Assembly (NCBI GenBank): GCA_902801375.1
Contig: CADCIB010000030.1
Span: forward strand, 1-33,889
Reading direction: 5' to 3'
From: an uncultured Prevotellaceae bacterium
GTDB lineage: Bacteria; Bacteroidota; Bacteroidia; Bacteroidales; Bacteroidaceae
Length of the DNA stretch: 33,889 bases
The translations under genes and the position numbers were made by a program. Positions 7,013 through 14,984 of this stretch are shown in pieces; position 1 is the stretch's first letter; each line of letters starts with the position of its first letter. The notes under the pieces are model-generated. The model was not told where the DNA came from, did no database searches, and saw only the letters and a program-made list of their open reading frames with translations.

Positions 7013-7810
7013 ATGATAGAAAGCATCGATAATACCCGCTGGTGGCAACGCATCTGGGCCGCATTCATCTTCTTCACCCGCCTGCCCTTCTGGCGCATCT
7101 ACCAACCGCCACAGGCATGCTACCGCACCGTCGTGGAGCATTGGCCGCTGGTTGGATGGCTCACGGGAGGCATCATGGCCTTGATTCTCTGGTTCGGCCC
7201 GGCCATCATGCCCTATTCCATTGCTGTGCTTGCGGCTATCATCTGCCGTGTGCTCATCACTGGCGCACTCCATGAAGACGGGCTCGCCGACTTCTTCGAC
7301 GGGTTTGGAGGTGGCGGCAACGACCGCGAACGCATCCTGGCCATCATGAAAGACTCCCACATCGGCACTTACGGTGTGCTGGCGCTCATTCTCTATTTCG
7401 CCCTGCTCTTTCTGACGCTCTTCAACATGCCCCCACTCTACGCGGCTTTGGCCGTCTTGGCCGGTGATGCTTATAGCAAACTCGTGGCCGGACAAATCAT
7501 TCTGTTCCTGCCCTACGCACGCACCGAAGAAACGGCAAAGAATCGTACCGTCTACCGCAAGATGAGCGTGCCTGCAGGCATCAGCATGTTCTTGCAGGGT
7601 GTCCTCCTGCTTATACCTATTTTATATATAGGCATCACGAACGAAACCTTACAATGGGAACTGGTCATATTCGTTCCCTGCATCGTCATGTATTTCCTTT
7701 ACTACATGATGCTCCGTAAGCTACAAGGCTATACAGGCGACTGTTGCGGCGCTTTGTTCCTGCTCGTAGAGCTGAGTTTTTATCTCAACATCATGATTCA
7801 GACTTGCTAA
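7013..7810 (+). CDS. cobS: Adenosylcobinamide-GDP ribazoletransferase (cobalamin synthase)
   Basis: Integral membrane enzyme that joins adenosyl-GDP-cobinamide (from CobU) to alpha-ribazole or its phosphate, forming cobalamin (phosphate). The 265-residue protein has several hydrophobic segments and the diagnostic acidic motif HEDGLADFFDGFGGG at 87-101, thought to bind metal. A second conserved motif, GYTGDCCGA, is at 239-247. It sits 43 nt after cobT and 40 nt before the cobC fusion, in one transcription direction, which supports an operon. Length and order agree with the family. Confidence 0.95.
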   Translation: MIESIDNTRWWQRIWAAFIFFTRLPFWRIYQPPQACYRTVVEHWPLVGWLTGGIMALILWFGPAIMPYSIAVLAAIICRVLITGALHEDGLADFFDGFGGGGNDRERILAIMKDSHIGTYGVLALILYFALLFLTLFNMPPLYAALAVLAGDAYSKLVAGQIILFLPYARTEETAKNRTVYRKMSVPAGISMFLQGVLLLIPILYIGITNETLQWELVIFVPCIVMYFLYYMMLRKLQGYTGDCCGALFLLVELSFYLNIMIQTC

Positions 7811-7850
7811 ATTCTTACTTCATTCACCTAACCACAATCTACTGAAAATT

Positions 7851-8894
7851 ATGGAAATAACTCTCGTCAGACACACATCTGTAGGCGTGCCTAAAGGTAC
7901 TTGCTACGGATGGAGCGATGTTCCCGTCGCCGATACCTTCGAGGCGGAAGCTTCGGAAACCCACCGACAACTGGAAATGATTGTGAAGGAACGCGGTCCA
8001 TTCGACGCCGTCTATTCGTCGCCCCTGACCAGAGCGCGCCTGTTGGCAGAGTTCTGCGGTTTCCCCCAACCCATCGTCGACGAGAGACTGAAAGAAATGT
8101 TCATGGGCGATTGGGAAATGAGGCGCTACGAAGACATCGAGCGCGAAGACCCTCACATCCATCAATGGTACAACGACTACCTCCGTGAGACGACTACTGG
8201 CGGAGAGAGTTTTCCACTGTTCTACCAGCGCGTGGTTTCCTTCTTCAACGAGCTGGCCACCAAGCCCTCACGGCGAGTGCTCATTTTCGCTCACGGTGGT
8301 GTGCTGGCCTGTGCCGCCATCTTTGCCGGGCTCTATAAACCCGAAGAAGCTTACCACAACCTGACGCCCTACGGCGGCGTCATTCGACTGAACATCGCTC
8401 AACGCAGGGTGCGCAAGTCAACCCTTGAGGACATTCCCGCCATTCTGCAGATGTGCGATGAATCACGCTCCATCATGCGACAGAACGGCAATATGAAACA
8501 ATGGGCAAACGGCTATCCCACTGAGGCTGTCATTCGCCGCGACGTAGAAGGCGGTCACAGCTACCTGATAGAAGAAGAGAGCGTGCCCGTTGGCTCCTTC
8601 GCTTTCATTCCCTCGCCCGAACCAACGTATGCCAACATCTACGAAGGGAAATGGCTTGACGAAGAGAGCCCGTACTATGTCGTACATCGCATAGCCAGCA
8701 AAGCCGGCAAGCGAGGCGTGATGAGAGATTTGCTCAACTACTGCTTCCACCAGACCGACAACATCCGTATCGACACCCATCGCGACAACACCATCATGCA
8801 GCACCTGCTCGAGAAAAACGGGTTTAGCTATTGCGGCATCATCTATCTCACCGATGTCGACGAGCGTTTGGCTTACCAAAGGATACGCTGCTAA
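7851..8894 (+). CDS. cobC: CobC alpha-ribazole phosphatase fused to a GNAT acetyltransferase
   Basis: Two enzymes in one 347-residue frame. Residues 1 to about 183 are a histidine-phosphatase domain: R7-H8 in VRHTSVG, R61 in SSPLTRAR, E82 in the LKEMFMGDWE region, and H148 in AHGG. In the cob context it is most likely CobC, which removes the 5'-phosphate from alpha-ribazole phosphate or cobalamin phosphate. Residues about 187-347 resemble a stand-alone Bacteroidales GNAT N-acetyltransferase (RKSTLEDIPAILQM, QWANGYPTEAVIRRD, VVHRIASKAGKRGV with the acetyl-CoA loop at 278-292, then IRIDTHRDN and NGFSYCGIIYL). There is almost no linker. The acetyl acceptor is unknown. The fusion is read directly from one uninterrupted frame. 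Confidence 0.9.
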   Translation: MEITLVRHTSVGVPKGTCYGWSDVPVADTFEAEASETHRQLEMIVKERGPFDAVYSSPLTRARLLAEFCGFPQPIVDERLKEMFMGDWEMRRYEDIEREDPHIHQWYNDYLRETTTGGESFPLFYQRVVSFFNELATKPSRRVLIFAHGGVLACAAIFAGLYKPEEAYHNLTPYGGVIRLNIAQRRVRKSTLEDIPAILQMCDESRSIMRQNGNMKQWANGYPTEAVIRRDVEGGHSYLIEEESVPVGSFAFIPSPEPTYANIYEGKWLDEESPYYVVHRIASKAGKRGVMRDLLNYCFHQTDNIRIDTHRDNTIMQHLLEKNGFSYCGIIYLTDVDERLAYQRIRC

Positions 8895-8944
8895 AGCATA
8901 AACCGCAAACGGCTTACACACCAAAAATAGAAACAAAAGGAAAC

Positions 8945-9745
8945 TTATTCGGCCAATTTCATAGAAAGCTTACCCTGATAGCTCACCGACACCTCAACCA
9001 TGTATGAAGTGGCTGTGTCGGGAATGCCCAGCAGCGCATGATAGTGAATGCCGCTCTCGTCGGTCTTCTCAAACTCCATGTCGCTCAGAATGGCCTGCTT
9101 CATGTCGAGCATAGGCAGCAGTTTTTGGAAGTCTTGCTTGCGGAAATCGTGAGAATAGAGACGCTGCGCCCCTATGAAAATAGCAAAATGAACCGTGTTG
9201 TCGTAGTATACGTTGCCCACTTCCATTCCTTCGTCGTTGTAGCTGGTCTTGATCACCTTGTAGGTGGTAGGGTTCACCTGCACGTAGCAATGATAGCGTG
9301 CGGAAGGACCGGCCACTATGGTGTCGCGCTTGATGAGCCTACGCTGATTCAGCACTACAGGCGGTTTGGAATCGAAATAGCTGAAATCGCTCGCATCCTC
9401 GCTCTTTACCAGTCTCACCAGATCACCGTTCTGATTGCGGAATTGGAAAAGATGCTCGGTTTGGCGCTCTATGGCATAGGACGTTTCGGTGGCTCCGCTA
9501 AGGAATAAGGTGTCGGAAATGATCTTATAGGCTACAGGCATACTGGTGGAGTCAGGATAGAATATAGAGTCTCCCTTCGCCATCAAGACAGGACTATCGT
9601 CGTCGGCAGAAATCCAAATGCCCTGCAGCATCTTCTTCGCCTGCAAATCCTCCTGACGAGGTTCAGCCGGTTTCTCACTTCGCTTACACGAAACACATCC
9701 CATCAGGACGAGCGCAGCGAACACTATGAAATATTTCATTCTCAT
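8945..9745 (-). CDS. DUF4738-family lipoprotein
   Basis: A 266-residue predicted lipoprotein. The N terminus MRMKYFIVFAALVLMGC has a hydrophobic segment and a lipobox-like LMGC with the lipidated cysteine at 17. An ATG two codons on (9739) could be used instead. The body begins with KKMLQGIWISADDDSPVLMAKGDSIFYPDS and has HCYVQVNPTTYKVIKTSYNDEG in the middle, which I recognise as the Bacteroidales DUF4738 family. Its function is not known, and it presumably sits on the periplasmic or outer-membrane face. It converges with the cobC fusion across a 50-nt gap. Confidence 0.78.
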   Translation of the reverse strand: MRMKYFIVFAALVLMGCVSCKRSEKPAEPRQEDLQAKKMLQGIWISADDDSPVLMAKGDSIFYPDSTSMPVAYKIISDTLFLSGATETSYAIERQTEHLFQFRNQNGDLVRLVKSEDASDFSYFDSKPPVVLNQRRLIKRDTIVAGPSARYHCYVQVNPTTYKVIKTSYNDEGMEVGNVYYDNTVHFAIFIGAQRLYSHDFRKQDFQKLLPMLDMKQAILSDMEFEKTDESGIHYHALLGIPDTATSYMVEVSVSYQGKLSMKLAE

Positions 9746-9792
9746 TCACGAAAACTTGTTTCTGCTGGTGCCAGCAAGCCCCAAACAACGTG

Positions 9793-9826
9793 CAAAATTA
9801 AATATAAAAATCGGATTTCTATCAAA
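9793..9826 (-). promoter_or_regulatory. Probable promoter of the DUF4738 gene
   Basis: Read on the minus strand: TTTG (9826-9823), a 22-nt spacer, TAATTTTG (9800-9793). The spacer is at the long end of the usual range. Confidence 0.45.
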
Positions 9827-9862
9827 CATTTAGTGATTTTTTTCTTTTTGTGAGCATTTTTA

Positions 9863-9894
9863 TTTGGTTTTCTCAAAGAAATGCAGTAATTTTG
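9863..9894 (+). promoter_or_regulatory. Promoter of the HU/SPOR gene
   Basis: TTTG at 9863-9866, a 20-nt spacer, TAATTTTG at 9887-9894: an exact consensus match. It is divergent from the DUF4738 promoter. Confidence 0.65.
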
Positions 9895-9928
9895 TGCCCG
9901 AAATCATGCAATCCGAGCGATTGCCGCC

Positions 9929-11026
9929 ATGATTGGAAATAACAATGCAATCTATTTTTCACGAGTGATAGAGCTGGAAAGACATATTGAAATACTGCTT
10001 CTGGATAACGACTGTGTCATTGTTCCCGACCTCGGAGGATTTATGTCGCACTACATAGAAGCTCGCTACGACGACAGAGAAAACTTGTATCTGCCGCCGC
10101 TGCGCACGTTGGGGTTCAATCCTAAGCTCACCATGAACGACTCTCTCCTGGCGCAATCGTATGTCGAGGCCTACGACATTAGTTTCCCTGAAGCTATTTC
10201 AAGAATAGAGAAAGAGGTGAGCGAACTTCATCAACATCTTGAAAATGAAGGGTATTACGAGTTGTATGATATCGGCACGTTGCGTCTCAACGGCGAAGGA
10301 AACTACGAGTTTGAGCCCTGTGAAGCGGGCATTCTCACCCCTTCGCTTTATGGATTGAACACGCTCGAGATTGACAAGATTGTGCCCGTTGCCCCAATTG
10401 CCGAACCTCTCCGCCAGCCTGCGCAAGAACAAAAGGAGCCGACAGAGAGAGCCATCCACATCAAGATGAGCACCCTGCGCAAAACGGCCGCCATAGCAGC
10501 AGCAATTGCATTGCTCGTCATGCTGGCCATTCCTGTGGGCAACAGCACACGCCAATTCCTCGATACATGCAAGATAGACAAGTCGTGGTTCTACAGAATT
10601 ATGCCGAAGGAAATCACGTCGAACAAGCCTGCCACCGTCAACCAGAAAGCCTCCAAGCCTAAGCCTGCCACCGTCCCTGCCACCGTCCCTGCCACCGTCA
10701 ACACGAAAGCCGCAACACCCAAGCCTGCCGCTCCCGTGAAGGATGAGGCCAAGCAACCCGTTGTCGAAGAGAAGGTTCAGGAGCCTGCAACCTATTGGAC
10801 CATCGTATTGGCCAGTCAGGTGAGTAAGAAAAATGCCGAACTGTTCACGGCAAGTCTGCAGAAACGAGGCTATGCGGAGGCCACCGTTGTGTTGCGTCGA
10901 AATGGCAACAAAGTAGTGATGGGACGATTCTCCAGCGAAACAGAAGCCCAGAATCGCGTACGCACGCTCCGTCAGGAAAGTGCCGACTTTGCAGAAGCAT
11001 GGGTTATGAAGATGCAAGAACCATGA
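9929..11026 (+). CDS. HU-CCDC81 and SPOR domain membrane protein
   Basis: A 365-residue protein of a Bacteroidetes-specific architecture. Residues about 14-150 form the HU-CCDC81 pair (IELERHIEILLLDNDCVIVPDLGGFMSHY), a histone-like fold. A single membrane helix follows at about 185-205 (AAIAAAIALLVMLAIPVG), then a Pro/Ala/Lys-rich linker with PATV repeats, then a C-terminal SPOR domain from about 287 (YWTIVLASQVSKKNAE to GRFSSETEAQNRV). SPOR domains bind denuded septal peptidoglycan, so it may link cytoplasmic DNA or protein to the division site. A GTG at 9965 (codon 13) would give MIELERHIEILL, closer to the family N terminus than the ATG used here. The stop overlaps the next start by 4 nt. 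Confidence 0.88.
   Translation: MIGNNNAIYFSRVIELERHIEILLLDNDCVIVPDLGGFMSHYIEARYDDRENLYLPPLRTLGFNPKLTMNDSLLAQSYVEAYDISFPEAISRIEKEVSELHQHLENEGYYELYDIGTLRLNGEGNYEFEPCEAGILTPSLYGLNTLEIDKIVPVAPIAEPLRQPAQEQKEPTERAIHIKMSTLRKTAAIAAAIALLVMLAIPVGNSTRQFLDTCKIDKSWFYRIMPKEITSNKPATVNQKASKPKPATVPATVPATVNTKAATPKPAAPVKDEAKQPVVEEKVQEPATYWTIVLASQVSKKNAELFTASLQKRGYAEATVVLRRNGNKVVMGRFSSETEAQNRVRTLRQESADFAEAWVMKMQEP
10664..10699 (+). repeat. 12-bp in-frame tandem repeat (PATV)
   Basis: CCTGCCACCGTC occurs three times head to tail (10664, 10676, 10688) and once more at 10627. It encodes PATV units in the linker of the SPOR protein. The copies are identical at the DNA level, which points to recent expansion. Confidence 0.85.
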
Positions 11027-11550
11027 AAAGAGTAAGATGCCCCAAGTGCGACAATTTCATCATCTTCGATGAAACGAAATACAGCGAAGGATCGAGTTTG
11101 GTATTCCAATGTCCCAACTGCAATAAGCAGTTCGGCATCCGCATTGGCGTGAGCAAGTTGCGCGACCGGCAGAAAGACGAGAATCCCGACGAGCAAGCCA
11201 ACGAAAAAGGCTTCGGCTCGATTGTTGTCATCGAGAACGTCTTCCACTACAAGCAGGTCATTCCTCTGCAGTTGGGCGAGAATGTGATAGGCCGCTACCA
11301 AAAGGGAAACCCCATCAACACACCTTTTGAGACCGTCGACCCCAGTGTTGACCTCAACCACTGCACCATCAGTGTCAGTCGCGACAAGAAAGGGCAACTG
11401 CGCTACACACTCTCCGACAACAACAGCAACACAGGCACCTTCGTGGGCGACGTAGAGCTTAAGCCCCGTGAAAAACGCATCATCGAAGACGGCACACTCT
11501 TCACCCTCGGAGCCACCAGCATCATTCTCCGGGCTACCGATGAAGAATAA
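11023..11550 (+). CDS. Zinc-ribbon / FHA domain protein
   Basis: A 175-residue protein. The N terminus is a small zinc ribbon with C6-C9 (CPKC) and C30-C33 (CPNC). A linker follows, then an FHA domain from about 85 (LGENVIGRYQKG, NHCTISVSR, SDNNSNTGTFV). FHA domains bind phosphothreonine peptides, so it may read Ser/Thr kinase signals. I chose the ATG at 11023 because it overlaps the upstream TGA as ATGA, a translational-coupling arrangement, and because MKRVRCPKC fits the start of such proteins; an ATG at 10999 is also in frame. Its coupling to the HU/SPOR gene suggests related roles at the envelope or in division; that is inference. Confidence 0.85.
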   Translation: MKRVRCPKCDNFIIFDETKYSEGSSLVFQCPNCNKQFGIRIGVSKLRDRQKDENPDEQANEKGFGSIVVIENVFHYKQVIPLQLGENVIGRYQKGNPINTPFETVDPSVDLNHCTISVSRDKKGQLRYTLSDNNSNTGTFVGDVELKPREKRIIEDGTLFTLGATSIILRATDEE

Positions 11551-11634
11551 CCTTCTTATCTACACCGTTATGAGCAACGGCAAAAGTATTTCCCCAGCTT
11601 CCTTGTTGAATATTGTTTCTTAGCCGTTAGTCGT

Positions 11635-11841
11635 TTAGTCGTCTTCTTCTGAGGATTCCTCATCCCAGTCTTGCCAAATGCCACTATTGGCTTGGGGTGT
11701 ATTGTCGCCACCAGGCCCGTCGTAAATCAGGCCTTCGCCGCTGACATTGTTCATACTGGTGCAGATGTGAGTGCTTGGCTGTATCATCAATGCCCGTGCC
11801 TCGGGCTTCATGTATGCACGTCTTTTCATATCACTATTCAT
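11635..11841 (-). CDS. Small hypothetical peptide
   Basis: A 68-residue ORF starting 4 nt after the stop of the large LRR protein, on the same strand. The basic N terminus (MNSDMKRRAYMKPEARALMIQPS) leads to a middle with one cysteine (HICTSMNN), a Gly/Pro turn-rich part (GEGLIYDGPGGDN) and a strongly acidic tail (WQDWDEESSEEDD). ATGs at 11829 and 11811 are alternative starts. The pattern YMKPEA...IQPSTHICTS resembles short Prevotella peptides of unknown function often found beside surface-protein genes. No signal peptide is seen. It could be a leader-type peptide precursor, but no modifying enzyme is nearby. Confidence 0.6.
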   Translation of the reverse strand: MNSDMKRRAYMKPEARALMIQPSTHICTSMNNVSGEGLIYDGPGGDNTPQANSGIWQDWDEESSEEDD

Positions 11842-11845
11842 ATTT

Positions 11846-14800
11846 CTATTTTATCATGATACTACGTCCGTTGTTGATGTAAACTCTTTTTTGCGTGGGT
11901 TTTCCGGCAAGTCGGCGACCAGTTGTGTCAAACCACTCCTCTCCATTCAAAGAGGAGGTGGGGGTGGATAAGATTCCCGTTACTTGACCACCATCGAAGT
12001 TCAGCACAAACGCATTGACACATTGTCCTCCTTGTACAGGATCGCCGGCAGTAATACCGTCGGCCAACTGGAAGTAGGCACGGAAGGAATTGACGTATGT
12101 TTCCTGGCTGGGATAGTAGATCGTGTTGCTGCTGCCCAGGTAGAGTTTGGTCCTGTCGTTGGCTTCCAAGAGGAAGGGATCGAAAGTACCGCAGAAAGTC
12201 ACGGCATCCGTCTTTATATTCTTGACTTGCTTATTGATGGTGACGTCCATGAATTTGGGGTCCTTGATGGGTTTGCCGTTCGTCATACACATCACAATAT
12301 AGGGCTTGCCGGCCTTGATAGACGTGACTTCCACAAAGTCGAGTGTCAGGGTACCTGTATTGGCGTCGAACGATGACGAGTGTAGCGTCTTGACTGTGGC
12401 ACCCTCAAGCGGCGTTCCGCTGAAGTCGTTCAAGTCAAACGGCAGACAGAGGGTAATCCAGGAACTGCTTCTGTTGATTGTGCGGCCTTCTAAGCTGACA
12501 TCAACCGTCAGACCGTCATGATTTTTAATGTCAGGGCTGTTCTCACGATTATCATACAACTCAATACCGACGAATGATATAAGGTATTCAACCGACGAAA
12601 GGTTGCCAGGTACAGCGTAAAAATAGGCTCGGAAAGGCGGAATCATGTTGCCTTCCTTTCGCCAGGTCTTGTCGTCCTGCAACAGATAGGCGTCCTTCGT
12701 GCTGCGCTTGGTAGCCGCTGCCGTTCCCTCGAAGTTGGCCTTCGAGGCTTCGATGACGATATGGGGGGCGGGCACCAGCGTGACATGCTCCTCAGTGCTG
12801 AGCGATACGAAATCAGCATCTACAAGGGCATAATAAGGTGTCCATGCCTCAGCTACGCCGTCTTCTTTACGTTCGAAACTCACCTGCGCCACACCGTCGG
12901 GCATGCCAATCTCAGATACATAGGTAGGCGTAAAAAGATGAACGTTGCTGCTGAACGTCAGTTCATAAGGCAGGCAGAAACTGTAGGGCGTTGGTTTATA
13001 GACAATTTCTTCCACTTCCGTCGTCTCGCCCGTCGGGATGCGCTGTCCGTTCTCGTCGAGCACGATGGTGCCGTCTTCATCTGTCTGATAGACGGGATAT
13101 TCCATTGTCCGGGTTCCGTTCTCAGGTGCCGTGAGCGTTCGGTCGTAGCGCACGCCGTTGGTACACTCGATGGTGGCCGTCCCGATGGGAAGCTGCTCGC
13201 GGTCTCCAGAATTCAGGTTGTCGTCAATCCAGAGCGACGAGGCCTTGAAGTTGGCATTGCGGTAGTTGCCATTGTTCCAATCTTCGCCGCTGGGCAGCGT
13301 CGTAAATGACAGAGCATTGGGGCGTGGTGTGGTGATCGTGGCGGGACGCAGGCTGAACTTGTTCACCTCCACCGGGTAGCGGTCTTCGAAGCAGTCGGGC
13401 AACGGGTATTCGCCGATGCAATATACCCAGTCATCGAGACCCAAAATAGGTGTAAGTACTAAGAAATTCCTCATTAGCGCAACGTCAACCTCTTTGTATA
13501 GGCCACCCTGTGGGAACCAGACTTCCTGTTTGTTCACCACCACATGTCCTCCATGCGTATAGCCTTGGTCTTCTTCGGTTGGGACAAACTTATTGAACTG
13601 TTCAGCATCGGTATAGCAGTAATCGATAGTTGTGCCGAAACTGCCACGACCCACAAATGGGCCTCTGATACACGGTATAGTTTCTTTTGTGGTACGTAAC
13701 CCGTTAATCGCAGCGCAATTCCTAATGGTTGCTGCCTGTGAACAACCTACCAGACCTCCGTCTCCATAATTGTTATTATTACCGAGTTCGGAGTGATAGA
13801 CCCAAACATTATCGACTACGCACTTGTTGAATTCCGACACAGCGGCCAGACCCACGAGACCACCCGCGTCGCCACCACAATGCACCTGGCTATTGCTGAC
13901 GTAAATATTGGAGAAAGTACCACCATTGGACATACCTGCAATGATACCGGCCGCTACTGTTATCGGCGATTGAGAGATGAGATTGAAATTGTCGATGCGC
14001 AGATTGGTGATGGTAGCATTTTCAACAAGACGGAAGAATCCCAAAGTCTGAATGTCGCTATTTTGTGAATCGATATTGATGCTGAGGTTGCTGATGGTGT
14101 GCCCCTGTCCGTCGAACGTACCTTTGTAAGTGAACCGGTAATTGGGGTTAGCGCCACCTCCGCCGATGCCCGAATCCCATTCCTGGGTAGTCATGTCGAT
14201 GTCGGCCTCCAGCTTCACAATCTTTCCATCAAAGTTCTCGCCACTGTTCACGCGGTCGCGGAAACTGTTCAGGGCGGGCAGCGTGCTGATGCCGAGTCCC
14301 CATTCCGTCTCGTAGTCGTTAGTGCCCTTGACCTTCTGGAAATACTTCCAGCCGTCGGGCGTGGTCCATCCCAGGCTTTCGTCCGAGAAGGCGGATTGCT
14401 CATAGGCCTCCCTAACATCTTCCGGCACGTAGAGCGTGGTCGTTGTGTTGCTATAGGTATTGGTGCTCCCGATGCCACCCTCATGGCGGCAGAACACGTC
14501 GTTGTATTCCCATGTTGGCGGAGTGTTTCCCTGGCAATAGATGCCCCGCAGTCCAAGCCCGATGAACGCTCCCGAGCCGATGCTCTCGAGTGTGGAGGGC
14601 AGTACCACCACAAGCAGCGAGCGGCAGCCCTTGAAGGCGAAGTTTCCAATACGCTTCACGCCCTCGGGCAGTTGCACGAAGTTGATTTTGGTGCACAGGC
14701 GGAAGGCCATCGACGAAATGGCGGTGACAGGGTAAGTTGTTTCGTTTACCGTGATTTCCTTGGGCACAATGACGCGACCTACCGAGTATTGCGGAATACA

Positions 14801-14968
14801 GGCGTTGCGCCCCGAGCCGAGCGAGGCCCTCCCGCCACTAATGACGTATTCGGCAGGAATCTCCTTTCCGTTCAGCAGCAGCGTGCCCATCACAGGAGTC
14901 GGCTGCGCCCACATGGTGAGGGGCAGCAGACAGCCAATCAGTATGATGTATATAATTTGCTTTTTCAT
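11846..14968 (-). CDS. BspA-like LRR / GLUG surface protein
   Basis: A 1040-residue exported protein with signal peptide MKKQIIYIILIGCLLPLTMWAQ. Residues about 85-180 are BspA-type (LRR_5) leucine-rich repeats (ISSMAFRLCTKINFVQLPEGVKRIGNFAFKGC written in two halves here, ending GIYCQGNTPPTW and TLYVPEDV). Residues about 280-420 carry GLUG-like segments (FDGQGHTISNLSI, GGLVG at 369-373 and 404-408). The C terminus (WFDTTGRRLAGKP, RVYINNGRSIMIK) has the Bacteroidales end pattern GRR...VYI.NGR, possibly a sorting or anchoring signal. I start at 14968 because the signal peptide begins there and GGAAGGAGG lies just upstream. Likely role: adhesion or host/polymer contact at the cell surface. It follows the hydrolase gene by 16 nt. 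Confidence 0.85.
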   Translation of the reverse strand: MKKQIIYIILIGCLLPLTMWAQPTPVMGTLLLNGKEIPAEYVISGGRASLGSGRNACIPQYSVGRVIVPKEITVNETTYPVTAISSMAFRLCTKINFVQLPEGVKRIGNFAFKGCRSLLVVVLPSTLESIGSGAFIGLGLRGIYCQGNTPPTWEYNDVFCRHEGGIGSTNTYSNTTTTLYVPEDVREAYEQSAFSDESLGWTTPDGWKYFQKVKGTNDYETEWGLGISTLPALNSFRDRVNSGENFDGKIVKLEADIDMTTQEWDSGIGGGGANPNYRFTYKGTFDGQGHTISNLSINIDSQNSDIQTLGFFRLVENATITNLRIDNFNLISQSPITVAAGIIAGMSNGGTFSNIYVSNSQVHCGGDAGGLVGLAAVSEFNKCVVDNVWVYHSELGNNNNYGDGGLVGCSQAATIRNCAAINGLRTTKETIPCIRGPFVGRGSFGTTIDYCYTDAEQFNKFVPTEEDQGYTHGGHVVVNKQEVWFPQGGLYKEVDVALMRNFLVLTPILGLDDWVYCIGEYPLPDCFEDRYPVEVNKFSLRPATITTPRPNALSFTTLPSGEDWNNGNYRNANFKASSLWIDDNLNSGDREQLPIGTATIECTNGVRYDRTLTAPENGTRTMEYPVYQTDEDGTIVLDENGQRIPTGETTEVEEIVYKPTPYSFCLPYELTFSSNVHLFTPTYVSEIGMPDGVAQVSFERKEDGVAEAWTPYYALVDADFVSLSTEEHVTLVPAPHIVIEASKANFEGTAAATKRSTKDAYLLQDDKTWRKEGNMIPPFRAYFYAVPGNLSSVEYLISFVGIELYDNRENSPDIKNHDGLTVDVSLEGRTINRSSSWITLCLPFDLNDFSGTPLEGATVKTLHSSSFDANTGTLTLDFVEVTSIKAGKPYIVMCMTNGKPIKDPKFMDVTINKQVKNIKTDAVTFCGTFDPFLLEANDRTKLYLGSSNTIYYPSQETYVNSFRAYFQLADGITAGDPVQGGQCVNAFVLNFDGGQVTGILSTPTSSLNGEEWFDTTGRRLAGKPTQKRVYINNGRSIMIK

Positions 14969-14984
14969 TGTGAGCCTCCTTCCT

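Noticed and set aside
10199-11017. Minus-strand 272-residue ORF opposite the HU/SPOR gene
   Set aside because: It is an antisense shadow of a well-supported gene, with no motif of its own.
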